Positions 8,541-16,849 of a stretch of 64,000 nt of DNA are shown in pieces. The position numbers were made by a program, and so were the translations under genes. The notes beneath the pieces are model-generated. The model was not told the DNA's origin and did no database searches. It was given only the letters and a program-made list of their open reading frames with translations. Within the stretch, counting starts at the first letter, position 1; every line of letters begins with the position of its first letter. This stretch comes from a bacterium (GTDB lineage Bacteria > Planctomycetota > Planctomycetia > Pirellulales > Pirellulaceae). The stretch spans positions 186,001 through 250,000 of the forward strand of contig WGNR01000012.1 in NCBI GenBank assembly GCA_016124445.1. Direction: 5' to 3'.

Positions 8541-9236
8541 CTAGGTCGAAACTTGAGCGGAACGATAGAGCTCGTCAATCGCCGCGCTGTAATCCGATTG
8601 CTTGAAAATCGCTGATCCTATTACCAACAGGTCGGCTCCTGCCTCCGTGCATGCCTGGACGGTTTCCAGGTTGACTCCTCCATCGACTTCCAACAGAAGC
8701 TCTGGAGGGGCCGCCTTTCGCAAGGTCTCGAGCTTTTCCAAGGCCACCGGATTGAACTGCTGGCCTCCGAACCCTGCGTTGACACTCATGATTAGTATCA
8801 AGTCCGCCAAGTCAATGAAAGGCAGAACTCGATCCACCGGAATGTCGGGGTTGATAGCAACCCCTGCTCCACAGCCCAGATCTTTGATTTCCTGTAAGAC
8901 CCGAGCCGTATCGCTGCCGGCTGCTTCCTCGTGAATGGTAATGATATCCGCGCCCGCCTCGTAGAACTGTCGGACATATCGCTCCGGATTCTCGATCATC
9001 AAATGCACATCAAGAGGAAGTTCCGTCAACTTGCGAAACGCCGCAACGATCGGCATTCCGTAAGTCAAATTGGGGACAAAATTTCCATCCATCACGTCTA
9101 AATGGAGTGCTTGCACGCCAGCAGCTTCCAACTTCTCTACTTCTCCGCGCATATCGCTGTAATCACACGATAGCACTGATGGCAGAATGAGCGGGGCTTG
9201 TTGGCGTAGTCGTGCAAGATGCGAACGACGAGACAT
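8541..9236 (-). CDS. rpe: Ribulose-phosphate 3-epimerase
   Basis: 231 residues from ATG 9236, chosen over a GTG 30 bases upstream because AAGG lies six bases before it and the length fits the family. The enzyme interconverts ribulose 5-phosphate and xylulose 5-phosphate in the pentose phosphate and Calvin-type pathways. Seen: LPSVLSCDYSDM at the N-terminus, the metal-binding HLDVMDGNFVPN, DVHLMIENPE, the phosphate-contact MSVNAGFGGQQF and EVDGGVN. It is the first gene of a three-gene minus-strand operon. Its 323-base upstream gap contains a perfect 19-base palindrome. Confidence 0.95.
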   Translation of the reverse strand: MSRRSHLARLRQQAPLILPSVLSCDYSDMRGEVEKLEAAGVQALHLDVMDGNFVPNLTYGMPIVAAFRKLTELPLDVHLMIENPERYVRQFYEAGADIITIHEEAAGSDTARVLQEIKDLGCGAGVAINPDIPVDRVLPFIDLADLILIMSVNAGFGGQQFNPVALEKLETLRKAAPPELLLEVDGGVNLETVQACTEAGADLLVIGSAIFKQSDYSAAIDELYRSAQVST

Positions 9237-9559
9237 GCCAGACCTTGGGTCGCGAGGATAAATCACTTCACGTTGTATTCGTCACGGAGGAATCGTTACA
9301 TCGATTCCATCCGGGGCAAACCATTATGGTTTGCAGAAGTGTTCTCTGGGGCAATCAAAGCCCCATAATTTCGATGGGTCGCATTGTAGCACGCCGAATA
9401 AGGCTCGTCAGCTGCCAACGCCAACCGCCAACGCAAACCCATAAATAATAATATGTTACGACGACAATATTTTAGCGAATCCGCTCTCTTTGAACGGCAA
9501 TCTTGCCGATTCCAGCTAGCACCGCCAATTCTCCGCACCTCGCTGGTTATCGACTCTTG
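9237..9559. other. Intergenic region upstream of rpe
   Basis: No convincing gene. It holds a perfect 9-1-9 palindrome (9316-9334), a second hairpin TGGGGC/GCCCCA with a 7-base loop (9347-9365), and an AT-rich patch at about 9440-9480 that is the best place for the rpe promoter. An open frame on the minus strand (9296-9538) has no homology that I recognise and runs through both hairpins. Confidence 0.6.
9316..9334. promoter_or_regulatory. Perfect 19-base palindrome, candidate operator
   Basis: GCAAACCATTATGGTTTGC reads identically on both strands apart from the central base. It ends about 80 bases upstream of the rpe start. Shape and size suit a dimeric repressor site; it could alternatively be an RNA hairpin in the leader. 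Confidence 0.45.
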
Positions 9560-10312
9560 TCAGTCGTCCAGCGATTGCGGCTGCGGTAGATCGTCGAGCG
9601 ATGTCAGACCGAACAGCTGTAGAAAGCGTTCCGTCGTGGTGTAGCGTTTGAGTCGCTTGTCTTCCGGGTCAGGCTGCACCCGCAGCAATCGACGCCGCAC
9701 CAATTGCGTCAGAATCGGTCCGCTCGGTTTGGTTCGCATCTCGTCAACTTCTTCCCGAGTCGCCCCTTGGTTGTAGGCAACCAACGACAAAACATCGATC
9801 GCTGGCTGCGAGAGCTTCGCCTCGCGGACTTTCCCATAGAACTTCTCGCGCAGCGGTCGAAACTCATTTCGTAGCGTCATACGGTAGGTGTTTCCAACCG
9901 CCGTGATCTCGTAGGGGCAGCCTTCGGTTTCATACTTGCGATTGAGCTGATGGACCAGGTCGTCGATCTCGTCCGGCTTGACCCCGCGCATCACCGACGC
10001 GGCCTTCTCGGCGGTCAGCTTGTCGTTGGCTTGGTTGCCGACAAATAGCAGCGATTCGAGGATCGTCGTCGGCGAAAGTTCGCAGGGATCGTCCGCTTCC
10101 GCCTCGTCGGCCATTCGCGAAACGACTTGGGCGGTAGTTTCCTCTTCGGCCGGCTCTTGTGGCTCGCTGGGCTCTTCTTCCTGAAACGGAGCAGGGCGAC
10201 TACCCAGGGCCTCGGCATAGGCAGCCGAGAGGCGATCCAATGAAAGCCCGCCGTCGTCGGTATCGTCGGCGAACATGGCAGAGAGATCGAACTGTTCCTC
10301 TTCGTCGGTCAT
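9560..10312 (-). CDS. scpB: Segregation and condensation protein B
   Basis: 250 residues. ScpB is a winged-helix dimer that associates with the kleisin ScpA and SMC in chromosome condensation. Seen: an acidic, low-complexity N-terminal extension (residues 1-75, rich in Glu, Asp, Pro), then the ScpB core with TTILESLLFVGNQ, YEITAVGNTYRMTLR, LSQPAIDVLSLVAYNQGATREEVDEMR and the C-terminal winged helix ending in TERFLQLFGLTSLDDLP. The acidic N-terminal part is longer than in ScpB of model bacteria. ScpA is not in the window. It stands alone between genes on the same strand. Confidence 0.93.
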   Translation of the reverse strand: MTDEEEQFDLSAMFADDTDDGGLSLDRLSAAYAEALGSRPAPFQEEEPSEPQEPAEEETTAQVVSRMADEAEADDPCELSPTTILESLLFVGNQANDKLTAEKAASVMRGVKPDEIDDLVHQLNRKYETEGCPYEITAVGNTYRMTLRNEFRPLREKFYGKVREAKLSQPAIDVLSLVAYNQGATREEVDEMRTKPSGPILTQLVRRRLLRVQPDPEDKRLKRYTTTERFLQLFGLTSLDDLPQPQSLDD

Positions 10313-10373
10313 AGCTGAACTATACTGGCCGCGGCGGTATCAGCTCAAGCCGAAGTCCCGCTTGCGCAAGCAA

Positions 10374-10404
10374 AAGGCCAATCGCCTTGTGGACGATTGG
10401 CCTT
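10374..10404 (-). terminator. Rho-independent terminator after the sugar isomerase gene
   Basis: Perfect 11-bp stem AAGGCCAATCG / CGATTGGCCTT with a 9-base loop and TTTT on the minus strand, about 33 bases after the stop at 10437. Confidence 0.75.
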
Positions 10405-10436
10405 GGCTGAAATCGAGTTGATGGAAGCCGCGTTGA

Positions 10437-11285
10437 TTACCAGCGTTTGGCAACTTCCTGCTTCATGAACGTCAGGGCGTCCTTAGCCAATTGCAGTTCG
10501 GTATCGAACATCTTTCGCCAGATCTTGGTGGCAGCGGCGATTTCCGGCAGGGCCAAGCCAAATGCTTCGCAGACCATCCAGCCGTCGTAGCCAACTTCCT
10601 TGAAGGTGTTGAAGTTGGTATCGAAATCGATGTGCCCGGTGCCCGGCGTGGCTCGGTTGTTTTCAGAGATATGGATGTGATGCAGCACGTCGGAACAATC
10701 GCGAATGGCCTGGGCGATGCAGCTTTCTTCGATGTTCGAGTGGAACGTGTCGTACATCATCTTGCAGTTGGGATGGTCAATCTCGCGAACGAACCGGGCC
10801 GAGTCCTTATGAATGTTGAGGAAATAGCATTCAAAGCGGTTCAAAGCTTCGACCCCCAACATGACATCAACTTCGCCAGCGTGCTCGGCGACCTGACGCA
10901 TCGTATCGACGCCCCACTTCCATTCGTCTTCGGTCGGACCGGCACCGCTGAAGTGACCGATCGCCGAGTGGTATGGACCGACCAATGTTTCGGCACCCAG
11001 TGCTGCACAGCAGTCGAGGGTCTTCTTGTTCAGCTCAACACCCTTGGCACGCACGGCAGCGTCGGAGCTGATCGGATTGTCTTCCAGGTTACGGACCGTC
11101 ACGGCGGTGCACTTCAGATCCATGCCTTTGATCTGCTCGCCGTATTTTGTCCACTTGTCGACGTCGAGATTGAACAAAGGAATCTCGACCCCGTCGTAGC
11201 CCATTTCCTTCAATTGCTCGATCACCGGCAATAGGCTGTCATCGGGATCGCCGGACCAGAGCAACAAGTTCATGCCAAATTTCAT
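10437..11285 (-). CDS. Sugar phosphate isomerase/epimerase (xylose isomerase-like TIM barrel)
   Basis: 282 residues of the AP-endonuclease-2/xylose-isomerase-like family that includes D-psicose and D-tagatose 3-epimerases. Metal ligands are visible in the expected order: E in GVEALNRFECY, D in MMYDTFHSNIEE, H in HIHISENNR and E in MVCEAFG. The pattern NRFE...DTFHSNIEE...HISENNR is close to D-tagatose 3-epimerase-type enzymes, which epimerise ketohexoses at C3; the true substrate cannot be read. It has its own terminator. Nearby Gfo/Idh oxidoreductase and a second isomerase suggest a shared sugar or cyclitol pathway. Confidence 0.88.
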   Translation of the reverse strand: MKFGMNLLLWSGDPDDSLLPVIEQLKEMGYDGVEIPLFNLDVDKWTKYGEQIKGMDLKCTAVTVRNLEDNPISSDAAVRAKGVELNKKTLDCCAALGAETLVGPYHSAIGHFSGAGPTEDEWKWGVDTMRQVAEHAGEVDVMLGVEALNRFECYFLNIHKDSARFVREIDHPNCKMMYDTFHSNIEESCIAQAIRDCSDVLHHIHISENNRATPGTGHIDFDTNFNTFKEVGYDGWMVCEAFGLALPEIAAATKIWRKMFDTELQLAKDALTFMKQEVAKRW

Positions 11286-11329
11286 CGACGGGGTCTCCTG
11301 AGCTTTTACAGTAGAGAACAGAGGGGAGC

Positions 11330-11983
11330 TTAGCTTGAATGCACGGGAAGCAATGCCGCGGACGAAGCTCGAACCTCCTGCCGCAAGGTCGGCAAGAGCG
11401 CTACGAAATTGTCGGGCAAAGCTGGTAGTTTGACGCGCTGCATGACCTGATTCAACCGGTAGAGCAGTTTTTCGTCATCGGGATAGTCTTCCAGAAAACG
11501 GACCTCGATGAAGCGACCAATGAACCAGTCCAGGCGATCGGCAGGCCGCCCGGCGATTCGCTGGACCGTTTGCTGAACCAGGCCGCCATCGACCTGTTTT
11601 AACGCGTTGTAATAGGCATCAAGCTCGGCCGGGTCGTCTTCCATCAGCACTGAATCCAAGAGCAATTCCACCAGAATGTGGCCCAGGAAACTGGGTCGCA
11701 TGCCGCTGTCTTTACCCAGAAAGTCACGGATCTGCCTGGTGAAATCCCACTGCAGCCGGTTAAACGCCTCGGTTCGATGAAACCAATCGTCATCGGCATG
11801 ATGCTGCACGATACCGGCGGCAATCTGGGCTTCGCACTCATCAGGCGAAGCGCACAGCGGCAACGCTTTCTTCGATCGTGCTCGGCATTTACGATCGACC
11901 ACGTTCAGCCAATCAGGCACTGCGGTTCCGGCGAGAAAGTAGGGCTGGTCGAGATGGAGTCGGCCGTGGGCTAAGTAGTTCAT
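11330..11983 (-). CDS. AcpH-like (DUF479) protein
   Basis: 217 residues. The beginning MNYLAHGRLHL and the segment AGIVQHHADDDWFHRTEAFNRL, followed by PSFLGHILVELLLDSVL, repeat the layout of acyl-carrier-protein phosphodiesterase AcpH (MNFLAHLHLA, GIxxHRxID, WDHFL). AcpH removes the 4'-phosphopantetheine group from ACP. The similarity is distant and the catalytic residues are only partly recognisable (several His/Asp are kept), so substrate is uncertain. It lies on the same strand between the sugar isomerase and the oxidoreductase and could be co-transcribed with either. Confidence 0.6.
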   Translation of the reverse strand: MNYLAHGRLHLDQPYFLAGTAVPDWLNVVDRKCRARSKKALPLCASPDECEAQIAAGIVQHHADDDWFHRTEAFNRLQWDFTRQIRDFLGKDSGMRPSFLGHILVELLLDSVLMEDDPAELDAYYNALKQVDGGLVQQTVQRIAGRPADRLDWFIGRFIEVRFLEDYPDDEKLLYRLNQVMQRVKLPALPDNFVALLPTLRQEVRASSAALLPVHSS

Positions 11984-12008
11984 GCCCCAATCTTGGCGTG
12001 AATGTGAA

Positions 12009-12043
12009 AAAGGGGAAGGGCAAATCGTTGCTCCTTCCCCTTT
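12009..12043 (-). terminator. Rho-independent terminator after the Gfo/Idh gene
   Basis: 11-bp stem AAAGGGGAAGG / CCTTCCCCTTT with a 13-base loop and a run of five T on the minus strand, 27 bases past the stop at 12070. Confidence 0.8.
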
Positions 12044-12069
12044 GAATTGTTCGACGTTGTCGTAATCGA

Positions 12070-13209
12070 CTAAACGTCCTTCCAGGTCTTCTCAGCGGCA
12101 CTGGCCAGGACCGCGTCGCATACCTTGGCGGTTTCCAAGGCACTACGGAAGGTTGGTTCGCACGGCGTGCCTTCCTGGATGCTCTTCAGGAAGTCGGCAA
12201 CCTGGTGGACGAAGCTGTGTTCGTAACCGATGCACAGACCAGGAACCCACCAGTGATCCATGTAAGGGTGATCGCCGTCGGTGATGTGGATCGTACGCCA
12301 GCCGCGGACTTCGCTTTCGTCGGCATGATCGAAGTACTCGAGCTTGTTCAAGTCATGCAGATCCCAGCGGATCGAGGCATTTTCGCCGTTGATCTCGAAG
12401 GTGTACAGCGCCTTGTGGCCGCGAGCGTATCGAGTTGACTCGAACAGACCGAGCGAACCGTTTTCAAAATGACAGAAGAACGTGCACGCATCGTCGATCG
12501 TGACCGCTTGCTTCTCGCCAGTGGCGGTATGAGTCCGTTCCTTGATGAACGTCTCGGTCATGGCGTTGACGTCTTTGATCGAGCCATTGAGCCAGATCGC
12601 CGTGTCGATGCAGTGAGCCAAAAGGTCGCCCGTCACGCCGCTACCGGCTGCCGCGGCATCCAATCGCCAGAGACCGGCACCACCTTGCGGCAAGTCGGCA
12701 CTGATCGTCCAGTCTTGCAGGAAGTTGGCACGGTAATGGAAGATTCGCCCCAGCTTGCCGCTGTCGATGATCTTCTTGGCCAACGTCACGGCCGGCAGAC
12801 GGCGGTAGTTGTACCAAATGGTATTGGCGACGCCTGCGGCTTCGATCGCTTTGACCATCTCTTCTCCTTCGGCAGCAGTGCGGCCAATCGGCTTTTCGCA
12901 CAGGACCATCTTGCCTGCTTTGGCGGCGGCAATCGAGATCGGAGCGTGGGTGTCGTTCGGGGTGCAGATATCGACGGCATCGATATCGTCCCGGGCAATC
13001 AACTTTTCCCAGTCGGTTTCGTACGAAGCGTAGCCCCACTGTTCGGCGAATGCTTTCGTCTTTTCTTCACTACGACCGCAAACGGCCTGCAGCACCGGTT
13101 GGTATTCCAGTTCCGGGAAGAAGTCAGGCACACGCTTGTAGCCATTGGAGTGCGTGCGTCCCATGAAGCCGTAACCGACCAGGCCAATACGAAGTGGTTT
13201 CTTTGCCAT
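12070..13209 (-). CDS. Gfo/Idh/MocA family NAD(P)-dependent oxidoreductase
   Basis: 379 residues, no signal peptide, so cytoplasmic. Seen: Rossmann motif [12 protein letters not shown] near the N-terminus, the family signature CEKPIGRT (E105, K106, P107; the lysine is the usual catalytic residue) and the C-terminal alpha/beta domain with [14 protein letters not shown], where the His-Asp pair typical for sugar dehydrogenases is present. Related enzymes oxidise inositols, glucose or other sugars. It lies 66 bases downstream of a xylose-isomerase-like protein on the same strand; the two probably work on successive intermediates. Confidence 0.92.
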   Translation of the reverse strand: MAKKPLRIGLVGYGFMGRTHSNGYKRVPDFFPELEYQPVLQAVCGRSEEKTKAFAEQWGYASYETDWEKLIARDDIDAVDICTPNDTHAPISIAAAKAGKMVLCEKPIGRTAAEGEEMVKAIEAAGVANTIWYNYRRLPAVTLAKKIIDSGKLGRIFHYRANFLQDWTISADLPQGGAGLWRLDAAAAGSGVTGDLLAHCIDTAIWLNGSIKDVNAMTETFIKERTHTATGEKQAVTIDDACTFFCHFENGSLGLFESTRYARGHKALYTFEINGENASIRWDLHDLNKLEYFDHADESEVRGWRTIHITDGDHPYMDHWWVPGLCIGYEHSFVHQVADFLKSIQEGTPCEPTFRSALETAKVCDAVLASAAEKTWKDV

Positions 13210-13275
13210 GATGTTTGTCTCTTAGCTGACAGTGCAAACCAATCGATTCGCACCGAGGGGTGATTGGTGAGAAGA

Positions 13276-14310
13276 CTAGTTCCAGCCGCACTGATCGCGG
13301 ACTTTGATCATTACGTCGAGGATCGTGTTCCAGGTTTCCTGCTTCTCGAGCATCTCGTTGGGGAACATGCAGCCATCCCAGCAAATGTGCTTGATGCCGC
13401 GCTGCTGGGCGTCTTCGAGCCAGTATTGGCTGCACTTGACGATATCGAGCTTGCCGTTGGGATCGTCGGCCGGGCAGTGGCGGCCGGTCTTATCGTGCGA
13501 ACCGGTACCGTGAACCGAACCGTCGTTCTGGGCAACGTGGAAGTCAATCGTCCACTTCCGCAGGGCGTTGGTCATCTCGGTGTAGGCGGCCCAGAATTCT
13601 TCTTCGGTATAGCCTTCCTTCAAGAGGCCATGCTCCGGTGCGTTGTAGCCCAACAGGTACAAGTACGTGTGAGCCAGGTCGGCTTGAAATCCGACCGTCT
13701 CCGGCATGCCAACCATCTCCAACAGGTCGACCATGTTCTTCCATGAATGCATTCCGCCCCAGCAGATCTCGCCTTCGGCGGCCAGGCGTTCGCCATGATC
13801 GGCGGCGACTTTGCCGGCTTCCTTGAAGGTTTCGGCGATCTTGGCCTGATTGGCTTTGGGATCGGCCGACCAGGCTTCGACGCCGCTGGCCGAGTCAATG
13901 CGAATCGCACCGTACTGGCGAACGCCGTGTTCGTTGAAGACCTTGGCAATCCGGCAAGCCTTCTTCACGGCCAGCACGAAGTTGGCTCGTTCTTCGTCGC
14001 TACCCATCGCCGGGCCGCCGACGGTACCTGGCCAAACCGGAGCGACAAGCGAACCGATCGTCAGGTTCTTGGAGGCCACCAGGTCCGCAATCCGCTTCAA
14101 TTCGTCGTCAGAAGCATCGGGATCGGTGTGCGGGTGAAAGAGGAAGTAATCGATCCCGTCGAACTTAATGCCATCGACTTCCGCAGCTGCGGTCAGCTCC
14201 AGCATTCGTTCTAAACTGATCGGCGGATGATCGGTTCCTTCTTCTTTACCGACCAAGCCTGGCCACATGGCGTTGTGAAGTTTCGGGGCGGCGTTGGGGT
14301 GTTCGCTCAT
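13276..14310 (-). CDS. Sugar phosphate isomerase/epimerase, second copy type
   Basis: 344 residues from ATG 14310 (ribosome site AGGAG ten bases upstream); a long upstream in-frame extension runs through a non-coding leader and was dropped. TIM-barrel protein of the xylose-isomerase-like superfamily. Candidate metal ligands are E in [11 protein letters not shown] in [12 protein letters not shown], and H in [30 protein letters not shown] and [12 protein letters not shown] are further conserved-looking blocks. It is larger and divergent from the isomerase at 10437-11285, so the two are not recent duplicates. Probably transcribed with the oxidoreductase that follows it. Confidence 0.85.
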   Translation of the reverse strand: MSEHPNAAPKLHNAMWPGLVGKEEGTDHPPISLERMLELTAAAEVDGIKFDGIDYFLFHPHTDPDASDDELKRIADLVASKNLTIGSLVAPVWPGTVGGPAMGSDEERANFVLAVKKACRIAKVFNEHGVRQYGAIRIDSASGVEAWSADPKANQAKIAETFKEAGKVAADHGERLAAEGEICWGGMHSWKNMVDLLEMVGMPETVGFQADLAHTYLYLLGYNAPEHGLLKEGYTEEEFWAAYTEMTNALRKWTIDFHVAQNDGSVHGTGSHDKTGRHCPADDPNGKLDIVKCSQYWLEDAQQRGIKHICWDGCMFPNEMLEKQETWNTILDVMIKVRDQCGWN

Positions 14311-14718
14311 GAGGAGGCTCCTGGGAGTGATCAATCTGAAAGAAAAGGATGTTGGGAAGCTGCGAATTGCTATCGCACGTTGTCGTCCCTCTTGGCAACG
14401 CGATTCCCTTTGACATTTTTTTCGATCAGCTCGGTTCGGTTCTCTGGTGTGGTAGCATATTGCGGTGGGACGGTATGCCCTTGGCAGGAATTGCGGTGTG
14501 CCCTCGGCACTAGGTGGCGGCCAAGTGCCACAGAAGAGCGTGGCGATGCCGTCAAGGCAAAGCGCTTGTTTTAACAAGTTTTGATCCCCTGACAAGTAAA
14601 TGCCCGCCGTTTTCAGCGCTTCTGTGCTGGAAATTCACACCTAGCATTCGTATCGTATCGATGACTTGTCCGCTTGCGCCAAAAACCTGTCCAGAATCGC
14701 CTAATACGGAAATGCCTC
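14311..14718. other. Divergent intergenic region with overlapping hairpins
   Basis: Separates two divergent genes, so it should hold both promoters. A TTGACA followed by a T-run lies near 14412, but I find no well-spaced -10. Overlapping short hairpins occur at 14480-14529: GTGCC/GGCAC (14498-14510), GGCACT/AGTGCC (14506-14529) and CTTGGC/GCCAAG (14480-14525). They share bases and so exclude each other. No gene seen. Confidence 0.5.
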
Positions 14719-15873
14719 ATGAGTAATCGCTGGATCTTGAGTGAGTACGACGTTGAATCCCCCTTTCAGCAACCAGCCCCCTTTTTGAAGACCGCTAAGT
14801 CGCACGGATTGAGTGTTACCCACACGCGATTGATTGGCGGTCGGCGTGATGGAGTCGAGTTGCTAACTGTCCAGAACGGTGACTTCTCGTTCACCACGAT
14901 TCCCTCGCGCGGGATGGGAATTCACTTGGCCAAGCATGGCGAGACGCGTCTCGGGTGGGATTCACCGATCGAAGGCCCGGTCCATCCTCGTTTCGTTCCA
15001 CTATTCGATCCCAGTGGTCTCGGCTGGTTGGATGGCATGGACGAGTTGATCGTCCGCTGTGGATTGGAAAGCAACGGTGCCCCAGAGTTCGACACCGAGT
15101 CAGGCCGACTTAAGTATGGCTTGCATGGCCGCATCGCGAATCAACCCACCGAAGATGTGGTCGTCGAAGTTTCCGAAGGAGGTGAGATGTGCATCAGCGG
15201 CGAAGTCCGCGAAACTCGCTTTCTTTGCTACAACGTCGCTCTGAAGACCGAGATTCGTACCAAGAGTGGCGAAAACGGCTTTCGCATTCGCGATCAGATC
15301 ATCAATCGATCGGCCAAGCCAAGCAGCGCCCAGATGCTGTACCACATCAATCTCGGCGCGCCGATTCTCGGCGAAGGGGCCTCGGTCGTTTGTCCCGTTT
15401 CCGAGATCTGCCCGCGCGATGACCATGCCGCAACGAGCATCGATACCTGGTCGACCTATCTGCCCCCAACCGCAGGTTACGCGGAACAGGTCTACTTCAT
15501 GCAACTGGCGGCCGATGCCGATGGCAAGACATGTGCCTTGCTCAAGAACGCCGCCGGCGACAAAGCCGTTTCAGTCCACTTCAATGTGAAGCAACTTCCT
15601 TACTTCGTGCTGTGGAAAAACACCGCCGCCGTGGAAGATGGCTACGTGACCGGGCTGGAGCCTGCCACGAACTTCCCGAATCCGCGTGGCTTTGAAGCGG
15701 ACCATGGCCGGACCATTCAACTTGCCCCAGGCCAGACCTACGACATCGATCTCGGCCTGCAATTTCATCCCACAGCCGAAAGCGTGGCGGAAGCTGAAGC
15801 AGTCATCGCCGGACTGGTTGAAGGCAAAGAGGCCAAGGTCCACACCACACCGCAATCGGCGTGGTGCGGCTGA
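14719..15873 (+). CDS. DUF4432 aldose-1-epimerase-like protein
   Basis: 384 residues from ATG 14719; a TTG 45 bases upstream was rejected as lacking support. The sequence matches the DUF4432 family, which has a galactose-mutarotase-like beta-sandwich: FTTIPSRGMGIHLAKHG, GLHGRIANQP, YHINLGAPILGEGA and GLEPATNFPNPRGFE. In aldose 1-epimerases a His and a Glu act at the sugar anomeric carbon; candidate residues are H in YGLHGRI and H in LYHINLG, with E in GLEPAT. The substrate is not known. It is divergent from the isomerase and oxidoreductase genes, so it may share their regulation. Confidence 0.87.
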   Translation: MSNRWILSEYDVESPFQQPAPFLKTAKSHGLSVTHTRLIGGRRDGVELLTVQNGDFSFTTIPSRGMGIHLAKHGETRLGWDSPIEGPVHPRFVPLFDPSGLGWLDGMDELIVRCGLESNGAPEFDTESGRLKYGLHGRIANQPTEDVVVEVSEGGEMCISGEVRETRFLCYNVALKTEIRTKSGENGFRIRDQIINRSAKPSSAQMLYHINLGAPILGEGASVVCPVSEICPRDDHAATSIDTWSTYLPPTAGYAEQVYFMQLAADADGKTCALLKNAAGDKAVSVHFNVKQLPYFVLWKNTAAVEDGYVTGLEPATNFPNPRGFEADHGRTIQLAPGQTYDIDLGLQFHPTAESVAEAEAVIAGLVEGKEAKVHTTPQSAWCG

Positions 15874-15879
15874 TTCGGT

Positions 15880-16602
15880 TTATTTGACCACCGCATAGGA
15901 ACCGAAGCAGGCGTTCAGATGCAATAGCTCGACTTGCGAAAAGCCAACCTGGCGGCACAGATCGATCTGATAGAGGACACTCCTGGGGGTGTCCTCTTTT
16001 TTGATGTAGTCGAACACTTTTTGGCGGTACTCGTCATCGCGCAAGTCGCGGAGGTACTCCCCATAACGTTCCCACTGCACTTGGTTGGCGGCTGAAATGT
16101 CTTGGGCGACCAGGTCGCTTACCAAAAAGATTCCGCCGGGGGCCATCGATTGGAAGATCTTCGTGAACGTTTGTTTCCAATCGGCATCATCTCGCAGGTG
16201 ATGCAAAACCGCCGCCGCCATGACAACATCGAACGTTGCCGTCGGAAGATCGAGTTCCCGAACATCACCGCAAAGGGTGGTTACCTCGGTAGCGGTACTT
16301 TGCTTGAGTCGAAGCTTGGCCCGATCGAGCATCGGTTGGCTCAGATCAATCATCGTACAAGCGAGGCTGGGAATCTGATCCAGCAGCTTCAGGGTGTAGT
16401 TTCCAGCTCCACAACCAATGTCCAGCACTTGTCTGGCATTGGGGCGATGCTTCTTGGCGACACGGGTAATCAGGTCTAGCACGATCGGGGCATCCATGGT
16501 GGCCGATTGCCCTGTTTCCAGGTTGGAAAACCGATCGACATCGGCATCAAACCTGGCACGGATTTCCTCGACGGTCGACTTCCTAGCATCGCTCATTGGC
16601 AT
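15880..16602 (-). CDS. Class I SAM-dependent methyltransferase
   Basis: 240 residues. Motif I VLDIGCGAGNYTLKLL (about residues 59-73), an acidic end of strand two (MIDLSQPMLDRA), GDVRELDLP and the post-motif AAVLHHLRDDADW are typical of small-molecule methyltransferases. The N-terminal RFDADVDRFSNLETGQSATMDAP recalls methylases acting on quinones or tRNA wobble intermediates, but nothing fixes the substrate. ATG at 16602 and at 16596 are both possible starts; the purine stretch AGAAAG spaces slightly better for the second. It ends six bases from the convergent DUF4432 gene. Confidence 0.88.
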   Translation of the reverse strand: MPMSDARKSTVEEIRARFDADVDRFSNLETGQSATMDAPIVLDLITRVAKKHRPNARQVLDIGCGAGNYTLKLLDQIPSLACTMIDLSQPMLDRAKLRLKQSTATEVTTLCGDVRELDLPTATFDVVMAAAVLHHLRDDADWKQTFTKIFQSMAPGGIFLVSDLVAQDISAANQVQWERYGEYLRDLRDDEYRQKVFDYIKKEDTPRSVLYQIDLCRQVGFSQVELLHLNACFGSYAVVK

Positions 16603-16744
16603 TCTTTCTAGTTCGAGTTGATGTTGGATCTCGTCTAGCAGACATCGGAATTGGCCAATCGGTTCGCTGACGAACTAATCGCTACCGCCCTCACGATGAG
16701 TTTCACAAACGCGCAAAAACCACTAGCGCCGTGGCTTCTTTTTC

Positions 16745-16773
16745 TTTTGACGATTGGGGCAAGCCGATAAAAT
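16745..16773 (+). promoter_or_regulatory. Predicted sigma-70-type promoter for glgC
   Basis: TTTTGA (16745-16750) and TAAAAT (16768-16773) are separated by 17 bases, about 75 bases before the glgC start, in a locally AT-richer stretch. Confidence 0.35.
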
Positions 16774-16849
16774 GTGGCAGTCACCCCCGAGGCCCGCCCC
16801 AATCCCGCTCGCCTCGAAACACCCTAATCTTAGCTGAGGTACGCATCGG

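Noticed and set aside
9296..9538. Small open frame upstream of rpe
   Set aside because: It crosses two strong hairpins, has no ribosome site, and encodes no recognisable protein.
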